A DNA stretch of 64,000 nt from Yoonia vestfoldensis (GTDB lineage: Bacteria > Pseudomonadota > Alphaproteobacteria > Rhodobacterales > Rhodobacteraceae), in assembly GCF_002158905.1 (NCBI RefSeq), contig NZ_CP021431.1, positions 744,001-808,000 on the forward strand. Reading direction: 5' to 3'. This document shows, piece after piece, positions 39,265-47,760 of the stretch. Under the pieces are notes generated by a model that saw only the letters and a program-made list of their open reading frames with translations, was not told where the DNA came from and did no database searches. How positions within the stretch are numbered: position 1 is the first letter of the stretch; each line of letters begins with the position of its first letter. The position numbers and the translations under genes are program-made.

Positions 39265-40391
39265 GTATCGCTGCGGCCAAAGATCGCCTCGACCTCGGCC
39301 TTGCCTTTGGGCCGCAGGCTGAGCAAGCCATCGCGCCGTTCAATCAGGTCGCGGTCATGCGCGCGCAGCACGGCGGCACGGGCGCGCGGGGCGGGCCAGC
39401 GCAGGTGGTCGACCAAGGCGCGCAGGGTGTTTTCCTCGGCCATGGCGGGGGTGTCTTGATGGGTGAACAGATGCGCCACCAGCGTGCGGCAATCATGGTC
39501 CAGCCGCTCGCTCCGTGCGCGCAGCGCTTGGGCCAGTAACCCTTGGGCCGGGGCAAAGAGCAGCGCCAGCGCGAACCAGACCCCTGTCATGCTGGCCATC
39601 ATCCCGCCGATCGACACGTTCCAATGCAGCGCCAGAAAATAGCCGCTGATCACCGCCGCCACCGCAAAGCCTACTGCCAGCAGCACCATCAGCCACAGCC
39701 GCCGGGTCAGCAGATATGCCGTCGCAGGCGGCACCACGACGAAAGCGATGAACAAGATCGCGCCGACCGCGTCGAAGGCCGCAACCGCCGTCACGCTGGT
39801 CAGCGTCAATATCGCGTAATGCAACACGCCGGGCAAAAACCCCAAGGCAGCGGCCAGCCCGGCATCGAAGGTCGCAAGCTTTAGCTCCTTCCACAGCAGC
39901 AGCACAAAGCTAAGGTTCACCACCAACACCGCCCCCAATGTCGCGACTGCGACCGGCACATCCACCCCCAACAGCGCCACGGTATTCAGCCAGACAAAGC
40001 CGATCTCGCCCAGCAGCACGCTGTCCACATCCAGATGCACATTGCGCGCATTGATCGAGATCAGGATCACCCCGGCGGCAAAGAGTGCGGGAAATACCAG
40101 CCCGATGGCCGCATCCATCTTGACCAGTTTTGAGCGCGCCAGAAGTTCCGACAAGACCACGGTCAACACGCCGGTGATCGCCGCCCCAAGCACCTGCACC
40201 GGCCCCGATGTCTGGCCGGTCAGCAGCCAGACGATGATGATGCCAAAGACGATGGAATGGCTGATCGCATCGGTCAGCATCGCATTGCCCCGCAAGATCA
40301 GGAACGACCCCAGCAGGGCCGCCGAAATCCCCGTCAGCACGCCGGTCAGCATGATCATCAAGGGGATTGCGGAAAAGAAGGCCTCGATCAT
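39261..40391 (-). CDS. Metal ABC transporter permease with C-terminal winged-helix-like tail (second permease)
   Basis: Permease of the cluster C (Mn/Zn/Fe) ABC family, 376 residues, about eight or nine helices over the first 285. The family motif GILFIAFVVVPPATAYLL is present. A cytoplasmic tail of about 90 residues follows, patterned like a winged helix: an N-terminal helix, a helix-turn-helix-like stretch (RALVDHLRWPAPRARAAVLR), then a strand-and-wing ending LLSLRPKGKAEVE. Usual family members are about 280-290 residues and lack this. The start overlaps the previous gene by four bases. Confidence 0.87.
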   Translation of the reverse strand: MIEAFFSAIPLMIMLTGVLTGISAALLGSFLILRGNAMLTDAISHSIVFGIIIVWLLTGQTSGPVQVLGAAITGVLTVVLSELLARSKLVKMDAAIGLVFPALFAAGVILISINARNVHLDVDSVLLGEIGFVWLNTVALLGVDVPVAVATLGAVLVVNLSFVLLLWKELKLATFDAGLAAALGFLPGVLHYAILTLTSVTAVAAFDAVGAILFIAFVVVPPATAYLLTRRLWLMVLLAVGFAVAAVISGYFLALHWNVSIGGMMASMTGVWFALALLFAPAQGLLAQALRARSERLDHDCRTLVAHLFTHQDTPAMAEENTLRALVDHLRWPAPRARAAVLRAHDRDLIERRDGLLSLRPKGKAEVEAIFGRSDT

Positions 40392-41536
40392 TCGCTGGAC
40401 TGCTTTTTATGGTCTGTGCCGGACAGGGTTGCGGCCTCGCTATGGCCTGCTTTGGTCAATTCCCAATGCGGCGTGGTTTCAGGCGGATGGGTGACCGACC
40501 GGATCAATCCGCGACTTTCCAATGATGCCAGCGTTGCGGCGGGTGGTTTGGCGCCCAAGGCCACCTGCAACATGCCCCGTTCGGACGGATAGCGCGCATC
40601 ATCATGCATCTGCGCAAAGCCCTGCAAGGTGGCCAGCACCCGCCCGTCGCTGATCCGTGCGCGCGCGCGCCGTGTGGCGGCGGCCTGCCAGACCAGCCCG
40701 CGCCCGGGGGCGATCAGCAAAGAGATCATCACAATCACCGTGGCGATCAGCACGACGACCGGCCCGGTGGCCAGCCCGCGTGTCGTGGCGCTGACCAGCG
40801 CGCCGCCTGCACCAGACAGCGCCCCGATGGCCGCCGATAGCAGCACCATGCCGCCCAGCGAATTGGTCCATTGCCGCGCCGCCGCCGCGGGCGCGATCAG
40901 CAGGGCGACCATCAGGATCACGCCCACCAGCTGCAAACCCACCACGATAGCCAGCGCCACCATGACGGTCAGCACCGCCTCTAGCAGGGTGACCGGAAAA
41001 CCTTGTGAGCGCGCGAAATCCGCATCGAAGCTGACCAGCTTGAATTCCTTCCACAAGGCCAGCACCAGCACCAGCGCGCCCAGCCCGACCCCGCCCATGA
41101 TCCATAGATCGCTGCGCAGGATCGCTGCGGCCTGCCCGAACAGAAAGGTCATCAGCCCCAGGCTGCCGGACCCGCCCTGCGTCTGGATCACGGTCAGCAG
41201 CACGATCCCCACGGCGAAAAACACGCTGAGCACGATGCCAAGGGCCGCATCGGTTTTCAGCGTCGTGCGCCGCGCGATCAGCATCATGATCAAAGCGGCC
41301 AGCGCCCCCGTGACGAAAGCGCCCAGCATCACGCTGCCCAGATCACGCCCGCCTGCGACCAAAAACCCAAGGCAGACGCCGGGCAGGGCGGCATGGCTAA
41401 GCGCATCGCCCAGCAGGCTTTGGCGGCGCAGCACGGCAAATGTCCCCAGCATCCCCGAAATCGCCCCCAGCAGCGCCGCACCGATCAGCACGGTCTGGAC
41501 GATATCGCTGGACAAAAGGGCGATGATGGCGCTCAC
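40388..41536 (-). CDS. Metal ABC transporter permease with C-terminal winged-helix-like tail (first permease)
   Basis: Cluster C permease, 382 residues. The membrane part (to about residue 285) has the motif LVGVILMVALLIAPAAAAR. The tail (290-382) again reads like a winged helix (RVLATLQGFAQMHDDARYP, PPAATLASLESRGLI, HWELTKAGHSEA), the last part matching the wing of MarR/DtxR-type proteins. It overlaps the ATPase gene and the second permease gene by four bases each. Confidence 0.87.
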   Translation of the reverse strand: MSAIIALLSSDIVQTVLIGAALLGAISGMLGTFAVLRRQSLLGDALSHAALPGVCLGFLVAGGRDLGSVMLGAFVTGALAALIMMLIARRTTLKTDAALGIVLSVFFAVGIVLLTVIQTQGGSGSLGLMTFLFGQAAAILRSDLWIMGGVGLGALVLVLALWKEFKLVSFDADFARSQGFPVTLLEAVLTVMVALAIVVGLQLVGVILMVALLIAPAAAARQWTNSLGGMVLLSAAIGALSGAGGALVSATTRGLATGPVVVLIATVIVMISLLIAPGRGLVWQAAATRRARARISDGRVLATLQGFAQMHDDARYPSERGMLQVALGAKPPAATLASLESRGLIRSVTHPPETTPHWELTKAGHSEAATLSGTDHKKQSSE

Positions 41537-42306
41537 CCTGCGGCCTGCGCGGCTGGCACGGCGATCATCGCCAGATGGCGGCCATAGGCGGCGCGCAGGT
41601 TCTCGGCCGAATAGGTCTGCGCGACGGGGCCTTGCGCGATGATGCGCACATTCAGCATGACCAGCCAGTCGAAATAGCTTTGGACCGTGGTCAGATCGTG
41701 ATGCACGACGATCACGGTGCGCCCGGCATCGCGGAGTTTCTTCAACAAGGCGATGATGATCGCCTCGGTGCTGGCATCGACGCCGGCCATCGGTTCGTCA
41801 AGGATCAAGATCGGCGCGTCCTGCACCAAGGCGCGTGCGATAAAGACGCGCTGTTGCTGACCGCCCGACAATTGGCTGATCTGGCGGTCGGCGTAATCCT
41901 GCATCCCGACCTCGGCCAAAGCGGCCAAAGCGCGCGCATGTTCGGCCTTGCCCGGACGGCGCAGCCAGCCCAGATCGCGGTAAAGGCCCATTTCGACGAC
42001 ATCGCGCGCCGTTGTCGGGAAATCCCAATCGACGCTGTGGCGCTGCGGCACATAGCCGATCTGCCCGCGCATCTGGCCGATGGGACGCCCCAGAAACCGC
42101 ACATGCCCGGCCACGGGCCGCACAAGGCCAAGCGCGGCCTTGATCAGCGTCGATTTGCCCGCGCCGTTCGGGCCGACGATGGCGCACATCACGCCGGGGG
42201 GGATATCAATATCGATATCCCACAAGACCGGATGCGCGCCATAGGTGACGGTCAGATCCTCGACATGCAGCGCCTGTTCAGGCTCGTGCAGGGTATCGTC
42301 ACGCAT
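41533..42306 (-). CDS. Metal ABC transporter ATP-binding protein
   Basis: ATPase of the Mn/Zn-type importer, 257 residues. Walker A GPNGAGKST (about 44-52), Q-loop YVPQR, signature LSGGQQQR, Walker B LILDEPMAGVD and H-loop VVHHDL are complete. The Q-loop neighbourhood RHSVDWDFP is typical of the cluster C metal family (TroB, SitB, MntB). It lies 36 bases after the binding-protein gene. Confidence 0.92.
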   Translation of the reverse strand: MRDDTLHEPEQALHVEDLTVTYGAHPVLWDIDIDIPPGVMCAIVGPNGAGKSTLIKAALGLVRPVAGHVRFLGRPIGQMRGQIGYVPQRHSVDWDFPTTARDVVEMGLYRDLGWLRRPGKAEHARALAALAEVGMQDYADRQISQLSGGQQQRVFIARALVQDAPILILDEPMAGVDASTEAIIIALLKKLRDAGRTVIVVHHDLTTVQSYFDWLVMLNVRIIAQGPVAQTYSAENLRAAYGRHLAMIAVPAAQAAG

Positions 42307-42342
42307 CGTTGCCTCTTTTCTGCGGATAGGGCTGCGGGGGGA

Positions 42343-43338
42343 TCACTCGATCTCCCAGTCGCGCGCCCAATCCTGCAATGTCTCTGGCCAATCCGGCACT
42401 GTGCCGCCCAAGGCGGTGGTCACTGTCACCGTATTGGCGCGCATCATCCCGATATAGGTGCCTTCGGGCGTGTCGTCATCACCCATCGCATCCGAAAACA
42501 ATGCGCCACCGATGACAACCTCATGGCCTTGGCTGCGCAGCTCTGCAACCAGCGCCTCGATGGTGCGGGGGTTGATCGTGGTTTCGACAAAGACCGCAGG
42601 CACGCCATTGCTGGCGACAAAGGCCGCCACATCGCGGATATCGCCGATGCTGGCCTCGGCTTCGGTGCTGATGCCTTCGATCGCTTCTGACGCCTGCATC
42701 CCATAGCCCCCGGCGAAATATTCAAAAGCGTCATGCGCCGTGACCAGCAGGCGCTGGTTGGCAGGGATCGTGCTGATCGCCTGTGTTACCCAATCATGCA
42801 GCGCGTCAAGCTGTGCTGTATAGCCTGCCACATTCGCCGCCAGATCATCCGCGCAATCGGGGCGCTGGGCGGCGATGGCGTCACCGATCACCGGCGCGAT
42901 CTGCGCCCAGAGGCTGACATTCATCCACAGATGCGGGTCGATCTGTGCGGTGTCCTCGGCGTCGCCCAGCAAGATGCTGTCGTCAAAGCTCGCGCGTGCA
43001 AGGCCGATGGTCGGTGTGCGGTCGGTGAAACCGGCCAGCACCTCGGCCAGCCGCGCTTCGAGGGCGGGATCGACATATAGGATCAGATCGGCACCAGACA
43101 GTTTTTGCACATCCGCCGCCGTCGGGCGGTAAAGATGCGGATCGCTGCCTGCCCCCAGCAACGGGGTCACAAGGGCGCAATCCCCCGCCACATTGGCAGC
43201 GACATCCGAAATCATGCTGACGGTGGTCAGCACATTCAGTGGCGCATCTTGCGGCCCATCCTGCGCAAGGCCCGGCGCGCTGGTCGCGATCGCCGCGGCT
43301 GTGCCGCAAAGCCAGTGTTTGACGCTTGGGATGGGCAT
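42343..43338 (-). CDS. Metal-binding protein of a Mn/Zn ABC importer (TroA/ZnuA fold)
   Basis: Periplasmic cluster A-I binding protein, 331 residues, signal peptide to about residue 25 (LAQ-DGP). Predicted metal ligands are H68 (DPHLY), H136 (DPHLW), H202 (AHDAF) and an acidic residue near D283 (FSDAM). The H-H-H-D set resembles TroA, which binds Mn and Zn. The histidine-rich loop of ZnuA is absent, which leans towards manganese. The ATG at 43338 has AAAGGAG upstream. It is first in a four-gene operon. Confidence 0.9.
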   Translation of the reverse strand: MPIPSVKHWLCGTAAAIATSAPGLAQDGPQDAPLNVLTTVSMISDVAANVAGDCALVTPLLGAGSDPHLYRPTAADVQKLSGADLILYVDPALEARLAEVLAGFTDRTPTIGLARASFDDSILLGDAEDTAQIDPHLWMNVSLWAQIAPVIGDAIAAQRPDCADDLAANVAGYTAQLDALHDWVTQAISTIPANQRLLVTAHDAFEYFAGGYGMQASEAIEGISTEAEASIGDIRDVAAFVASNGVPAVFVETTINPRTIEALVAELRSQGHEVVIGGALFSDAMGDDDTPEGTYIGMMRANTVTVTTALGGTVPDWPETLQDWARDWEIE

Positions 43339-43372
43339 GGGGACTCCTTTGATTCGCATCATGATTTTGCTC

Positions 43373-43400
43373 TTTATATGCAAATGAGAAGCGTTCGCAA
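43373..43400 (-). promoter_or_regulatory. Metal-importer promoter overlapped by an inverted repeat (candidate Fur-family or Mur site)
   Basis: On the minus strand TTGCGA (43395-43400) and TATAAA (43373-43378) are spaced by 16 bases. An 8-5-8 imperfect inverted repeat (TGCAAATG at 43379-43386, CGTTCGCA at 43392-43399, six of eight positions symmetric) covers most of the -35 element and the spacer. A metal-dependent repressor bound here would block the promoter. Which regulator is unknown. Confidence 0.55.
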
Positions 43401-43493
43401 CTTATTTCCCGCGCCGTGACAGGGCGTCCCGCAGCGGCCCGCCGGGATGTCAGGCGCCAGTCTCGTGCTGCGAAAGCTCTGCCGTGCGGGGCG

Positions 43494-43508
43494 TTAAGGT
43501 ATTATTAA
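43494..43508 (+). promoter_or_regulatory. Candidate CtrA site upstream of the subtilase gene
   Basis: TTAA-N7-TTAA, the core of the alphaproteobacterial CtrA motif, lies about 95 bases before the protease start in the AT-rich part of the gap. A single short match, so tentative. Confidence 0.35.
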
Positions 43509-43601
43509 TGAACAGTTTTAATCGGTAATTTTGCTACATGAAGGCGAAACTTAACGTTCAGGCGCTTTGATCTTCTCGTTGTGGAACGGGGGTTCAGAAC
43601 C

Positions 43602-45827
43602 ATGAAAAAAGCACTTTGCCTTGTGCCGATACTGGTGCTTGCCGCCTGCAATCCAGATACGCCGTCCACCGATAATCCCTGGGGTGTGACGCGGGTGCCG
43701 CCTGTCAGTCGCCCGTCCGATGTCATTGGTCCGACCACGGGGGATAATGCCTTTCCATGGAATCGCTATTTCGTGACTGAATTCGATCAGGCGGCGCTGG
43801 GCCGTATCCGTGCGCTGCCCGGCTATGTTGCGAATAGGTTCAGTTTCAACCTCAGCGTCAGGGATCATCCTGTCTATGGTGGGTTCGGCGCGGTGGTGAC
43901 GAGCAATCCGCTTGCTGCGGCGCGGCTTGATTATGCGCTATCCACGGGGCTGACCGGGGCAGGGCAGGTCGTGTCGATGATCGACAGCAGCCTGCGTTTG
44001 TCGCATGACCAATTCGCGGGCAAGACAATCTATAGTTCCGGCCAGCCCCCGCCAGCGGGCGAGTTTCACGGCACGGCGGTTGCTTCTGTCATGGTGGGCA
44101 CCGGGCAGAACGGCGGCACGCTGGGTTTTGCGCCGGGGGCGGATCTGCATCAGGGCTATCTGAATTACAACGCGCCGGTGAATTGGCATACGCTGGGCCA
44201 ATATATGCGCGATGCGGCAAGTATCGGCGCGATTGCCTCTAACAATTCTTGGGGGCTCAGGGATGCGACCCTGCGCAATACCGATGTCGGGAATTTTGTG
44301 CGCAATACGCAGCCCTATGTCGACGGGCTGCGCAGCTTTGCCGCTGATGGCGTCATCGTCTTTGCCTTGCAAAACGATTATGCGGCCGATAGCGCCAGCC
44401 TGATGGCGGGCCTGCCGCTGGGCGCCCCCGAGCTCGAGTCCAGCTGGATCTCTGTTATCAATGCCATCCCGACCTTTGATGACAATGGCATCACCAGTGC
44501 CGTGCGCATTTCGACAGCCTGCCTTGAAACCGGGCGGTTCTGCATGGCGGCGAATGGCCAGATCAAAGTCGCGACCGAAAGCAGTGACAGCGGCTATGCG
44601 ATTGGCGTCGGCGCCTCCTTTGCCGCGCCGCAGGTTGCGGGGTCCATCGCGCTTTTGGCCGAGGCATTTCCCGACCTGACCGCCACCCAATTGCGCAACA
44701 GGCTGTTGGTGACAGCCGATAACGGGTTCTTTGATCATGATGATGTGGTCACTTTCGCGCCCGGGATCGTGCATGGCTATAATGCGGAATTCGGGCATGG
44801 GTTTCTTGACCTGCGGGCCGCCTTGCTGCCGATTGGGCAGGCGGTGGTGCCATTGGCGGATGGTGGCAGTGTCGATCTGGGCAATGCCGTGATCATCGCC
44901 GGATCAGCCGTTGGTGACAGCCTCGCGCAGGCCCTGGCGGCTGTGGATATCGTGACGACAGACCAGATGGCCGGGCATTTCATGGTTTCTGGCGCGGTTC
45001 TTGCGGCACCGGCGCGCCGCAGCGATCCGGCCGGGCTGGCGCTGATCGCAGGGCTGCGCGGTGACATGGGCGCGGGTCGTCGGGCCTTTTATGCCGCGAT
45101 CCGGGACGGGACGGGATTGGTGGCCGACGGGGCCGGCTGGCACGCGCCAAGCGGTGCCGATTTGCTGGGGGCCGAGGCGGTGGCGCTGACCGCCCCCGGT
45201 GACGATTTTGGCGCGGCGGTGCTGATCGGGGATGCGCTAGCGGGGGTTGCGCTGCGCCAGAGCTTTGATCTGGGGCAGGCACAGGCGCAGGTCGGGGTGA
45301 TGACGCTCCAGACTGACGGGTCGATCCTGGGCATCGCCGCCTCGCAGGATGCGGGCGATATCAGCGCTGTCACCCATGCGCTGCATCTGGATGTTGCCAC
45401 AAAGCTTGCGGCGGGTGCCGCCCTGCGCCTGAGCGCCGAGATCGGCATGGCAGAGGGGCAGGGGGCGGGGGTTCTGGGCGATGTCAGCACGCTGGTCTAT
45501 GACCGCATCGGCCTGTCGGTCGCGCGCGCCGATCTGGCCACCAAGGGCGATGTACTGTCCATTTTCGCGCGTCAGCCGATTGCGATCACCCAGGGCTCGG
45601 CAAGGCTGGATCTGCCGGTCCAGATGTCGGGCAATGCGATCGGCTATGCCAGCCATGATATCGGCCTTGCGCCCACGGCGCGGCAGCGCGACCTTGGCTT
45701 TGAATATCGCGCGCCGCTGTCCCGCTCTGGGGATCTGCGCATCGGCATGATGCACAGCCGCAACGAAGGCAATGTGACGGGTCAGAGCGTTCTGTCGGGC
45801 TTTGTCGGGGTGCAATTCCGGCACTGA
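43602..45827 (+). CDS. Lipoprotein subtilisin-like (S8) protease with autotransporter-like C-terminus
   Basis: A 741-residue protein. The lipobox LAAC sets the lipidated cysteine at C16. A subtilase domain (about 110-420) has D128 (SMIDSSL), H156 (EFHGTAVAS), oxyanion N258 and S339 (GASFAAPQVAGS). From about 480 on the sequence is a run of alternating, glycine-rich strands, ending in the aromatic/basic GVQFRH, like an outer-membrane barrel or its remnant. A lipid-anchored subtilase autotransporter resembles NalP of Neisseria and SphB1 of Bordetella, which process other surface proteins. The barrel assignment is by pattern only. Confidence 0.82.
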   Translation: MKKALCLVPILVLAACNPDTPSTDNPWGVTRVPPVSRPSDVIGPTTGDNAFPWNRYFVTEFDQAALGRIRALPGYVANRFSFNLSVRDHPVYGGFGAVVTSNPLAAARLDYALSTGLTGAGQVVSMIDSSLRLSHDQFAGKTIYSSGQPPPAGEFHGTAVASVMVGTGQNGGTLGFAPGADLHQGYLNYNAPVNWHTLGQYMRDAASIGAIASNNSWGLRDATLRNTDVGNFVRNTQPYVDGLRSFAADGVIVFALQNDYAADSASLMAGLPLGAPELESSWISVINAIPTFDDNGITSAVRISTACLETGRFCMAANGQIKVATESSDSGYAIGVGASFAAPQVAGSIALLAEAFPDLTATQLRNRLLVTADNGFFDHDDVVTFAPGIVHGYNAEFGHGFLDLRAALLPIGQAVVPLADGGSVDLGNAVIIAGSAVGDSLAQALAAVDIVTTDQMAGHFMVSGAVLAAPARRSDPAGLALIAGLRGDMGAGRRAFYAAIRDGTGLVADGAGWHAPSGADLLGAEAVALTAPGDDFGAAVLIGDALAGVALRQSFDLGQAQAQVGVMTLQTDGSILGIAASQDAGDISAVTHALHLDVATKLAAGAALRLSAEIGMAEGQGAGVLGDVSTLVYDRIGLSVARADLATKGDVLSIFARQPIAITQGSARLDLPVQMSGNAIGYASHDIGLAPTARQRDLGFEYRAPLSRSGDLRIGMMHSRNEGNVTGQSVLSGFVGVQFRH

Positions 45828-45877
45828 CACAAAGATGACCGATGGCGCATCTTGCCTGCATCGCCGCGGCGGGCCTG

Positions 45878-46825
45878 TCAGCGCGTCTTGTCAGGCAGGG
45901 CGGGGGGCGTGTCGGGATGGGGCGTTGCGCGGTCTGTTTCCGATCTGATCCTTTCGCGCAGCGAAGAGGTCAATTCATCAGTCAATTCAAAGCGTGTTTT
46001 CAAAGCCTCCAGCAGCGCCTCTTCGTCTTCTGTGATGACGCCATCTGCGAATGCTTTGCGCAGCTCTTGTTCATAGATGACTTTGCGACGGACCAGCTGT
46101 TTGTTGAACGAACTGGCAATGATCCCGGTAAAAAGCGCGACAGTGGCAACGCCCATGAAGGCGGTCAGCATCGAAATCACCTTGCCAGCGGGGGTTATCG
46201 GCGACACATCGCCATAGCCGACAGTGGTCAGTGAAATGACAGACCAATACATCGCGGCAGGTATTGATGACAATTTATCGGGCTGTGCTGCGCCTTCGAC
46301 GTAATACATCAGCGCCGAGCTGGCGATGATGACAATCGCCAGAATATAGCCCACCGCCCCAAATGCGCGTCTTTCGTCATAGATGGCCTGCAACAGATCC
46401 TCGACCGCCGAGGAATAATGCGAAAGCTTCAGCAGCCGTAACAGACGCAGAATGCGCAAGATCCGCAGATCAAGGCCGGGTATCAGAAACTGAATGTAAA
46501 ACGGCAGCACCGCCAGCAGATCGACCACGCCATAAAAGCTGAATGCATAATCACGCCGTCCCCGCGCGGGGCTATCCGGATCTACCGCGCCATAGGCCCA
46601 AAGCCGCAGCAGATATTCGATGCTGAAGAAGGCAATGCTGAAGATTTCAAATCCGTGAAACCACGCGCCATATGTCGTGTAAATCGCGGCAAAGCTTTCC
46701 AGAACAACAGCCGTGACATTCAAAAGAACCATGCTGGCGATCAGCAAATCACAATACCGGCCGATGCGATCATCGTCTTTGGTATGTTCAAGTATTTGCA
46801 CAAGCCGCAGCTGTATGGGGCGCAT
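45878..46825 (-). CDS. Voltage-gated-type potassium channel (ion transporter)
   Basis: A six-helix channel, 315 residues. The S4 segment has regularly spaced arginines (LRILRILRLLRLLKL, 120-134), the pore helix and filter are TTVGYGD (200-206), and S6 follows. A cytoplasmic C-terminal helix with many charges (KVIYEQELRKAFADG onward) is likely a coiled coil for assembly. The filter is the canonical K+ signature. GAGG precedes the ATG. Confidence 0.92.
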   Translation of the reverse strand: MRPIQLRLVQILEHTKDDDRIGRYCDLLIASMVLLNVTAVVLESFAAIYTTYGAWFHGFEIFSIAFFSIEYLLRLWAYGAVDPDSPARGRRDYAFSFYGVVDLLAVLPFYIQFLIPGLDLRILRILRLLRLLKLSHYSSAVEDLLQAIYDERRAFGAVGYILAIVIIASSALMYYVEGAAQPDKLSSIPAAMYWSVISLTTVGYGDVSPITPAGKVISMLTAFMGVATVALFTGIIASSFNKQLVRRKVIYEQELRKAFADGVITEDEEALLEALKTRFELTDELTSSLRERIRSETDRATPHPDTPPALPDKTR

Positions 46826-46993
46826 GTCGAACCTCGTTCGCGAATAATCTGAACGATCATCATGATCAGAAACGTCCGGCGCGCCACATTCTTTAGTAAA
46901 AACGCAACAATCCGGCGGGGTGGGGCCGTATTTGCGGCCCTTTTATCACTGCAAATCAGGCGCGCGGCAGGCGTATTGCGCGGCAATTGACCT

Positions 46994-47752
46994 GTGCCGG
47001 ATGACCAGCCCGATCACGATTATGACAACAATTGGTGGTATTCAGCCGTTGCTTTTGAAATACCCAGTAATGGTGATGCCATTCTTTCCATGCTTCGATT
47101 AACACCGCCTAACTTTTGTGCGATAATAGCCACAAAGTTGACACGCGGGAATATTGCCACAGTGAAGATTGGTCTAAAAGACGTGAAAAAACATCGGATA
47201 AGCGAGGTCACACTCCGCGAGGTGTCAACGGATGGATTCAGATTTTCCGAGTCCACCGGATTCACAAAGCTTTGCGGCACTGGCTCTGATCACCATACCC
47301 GGCTGCTGTGCGAGGCGCTTGCTTTGTCGCGTGGCTTTAGCGCGGCCTTTGTTGCAGAGCTGCTGGACACCGGCTGGTCGGTCGTTGGCGCATATCGGGA
47401 TTCGGCGCATCGTGATGTGACGCTGCATGTGCCCGATCAGATGGAATTGGACCGCGACATCGAAACCCGCATTGGCAGCTGCTGCCAGCAGGATGCCAGT
47501 CACGCCGGGGCCTGCGCGCATTTCGTGCCGATTGCCGATCATGGCAAGCTGATTGGCGTCATCGGTCTGATTGATGAGACGGAAAAACGCCCGGCGACAC
47601 CATCCGAACGGCTGGCCATGTTCCGCTTTGCGGAATTGGCGGGCCGCCGGATCATCGAAAGATCCTTGTTTCGTCTGCATGCCAGAGAAGCCTTTGCGCT
47701 TTTCGATGGCGATCTAGAGGGAACCAGAGCCGCGCGCACTGGCTGTCAATGA
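46994..47752 (+). CDS. GAF-domain-like sensory protein, start uncertain
   Basis: Up to 252 residues. The second half (about 105-235) reads as a GAF domain: LALSRGFSAAFVAELL at its start and FVPIADHGKLIGVIGLIDE at its end, then the closing helix. Cysteines in the middle (GSCCQQDASHAGAC) could bind metal or a cofactor. The start is unclear: 46994 is GTG, 47090 is ATG without a good ribosome site. The first 100 residues look unlike the rest and are encoded in DNA of about 42-47% GC. It sits eight bases before a hybrid kinase gene, so it is probably part of the same system. Confidence 0.65.
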   Translation: MPDDQPDHDYDNNWWYSAVAFEIPSNGDAILSMLRLTPPNFCAIIATKLTRGNIATVKIGLKDVKKHRISEVTLREVSTDGFRFSESTGFTKLCGTGSDHHTRLLCEALALSRGFSAAFVAELLDTGWSVVGAYRDSAHRDVTLHVPDQMELDRDIETRIGSCCQQDASHAGACAHFVPIADHGKLIGVIGLIDETEKRPATPSERLAMFRFAELAGRRIIERSLFRLHAREAFALFDGDLEGTRAARTGCQ

Positions 47753-47760
47753 TCCGCTGA

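Noticed and set aside
47137..47165. TTGACA at 47137 as a promoter for the GAF gene
   Set aside because: No -10-like sequence 16-18 bases downstream; it may be chance in AT-rich DNA.
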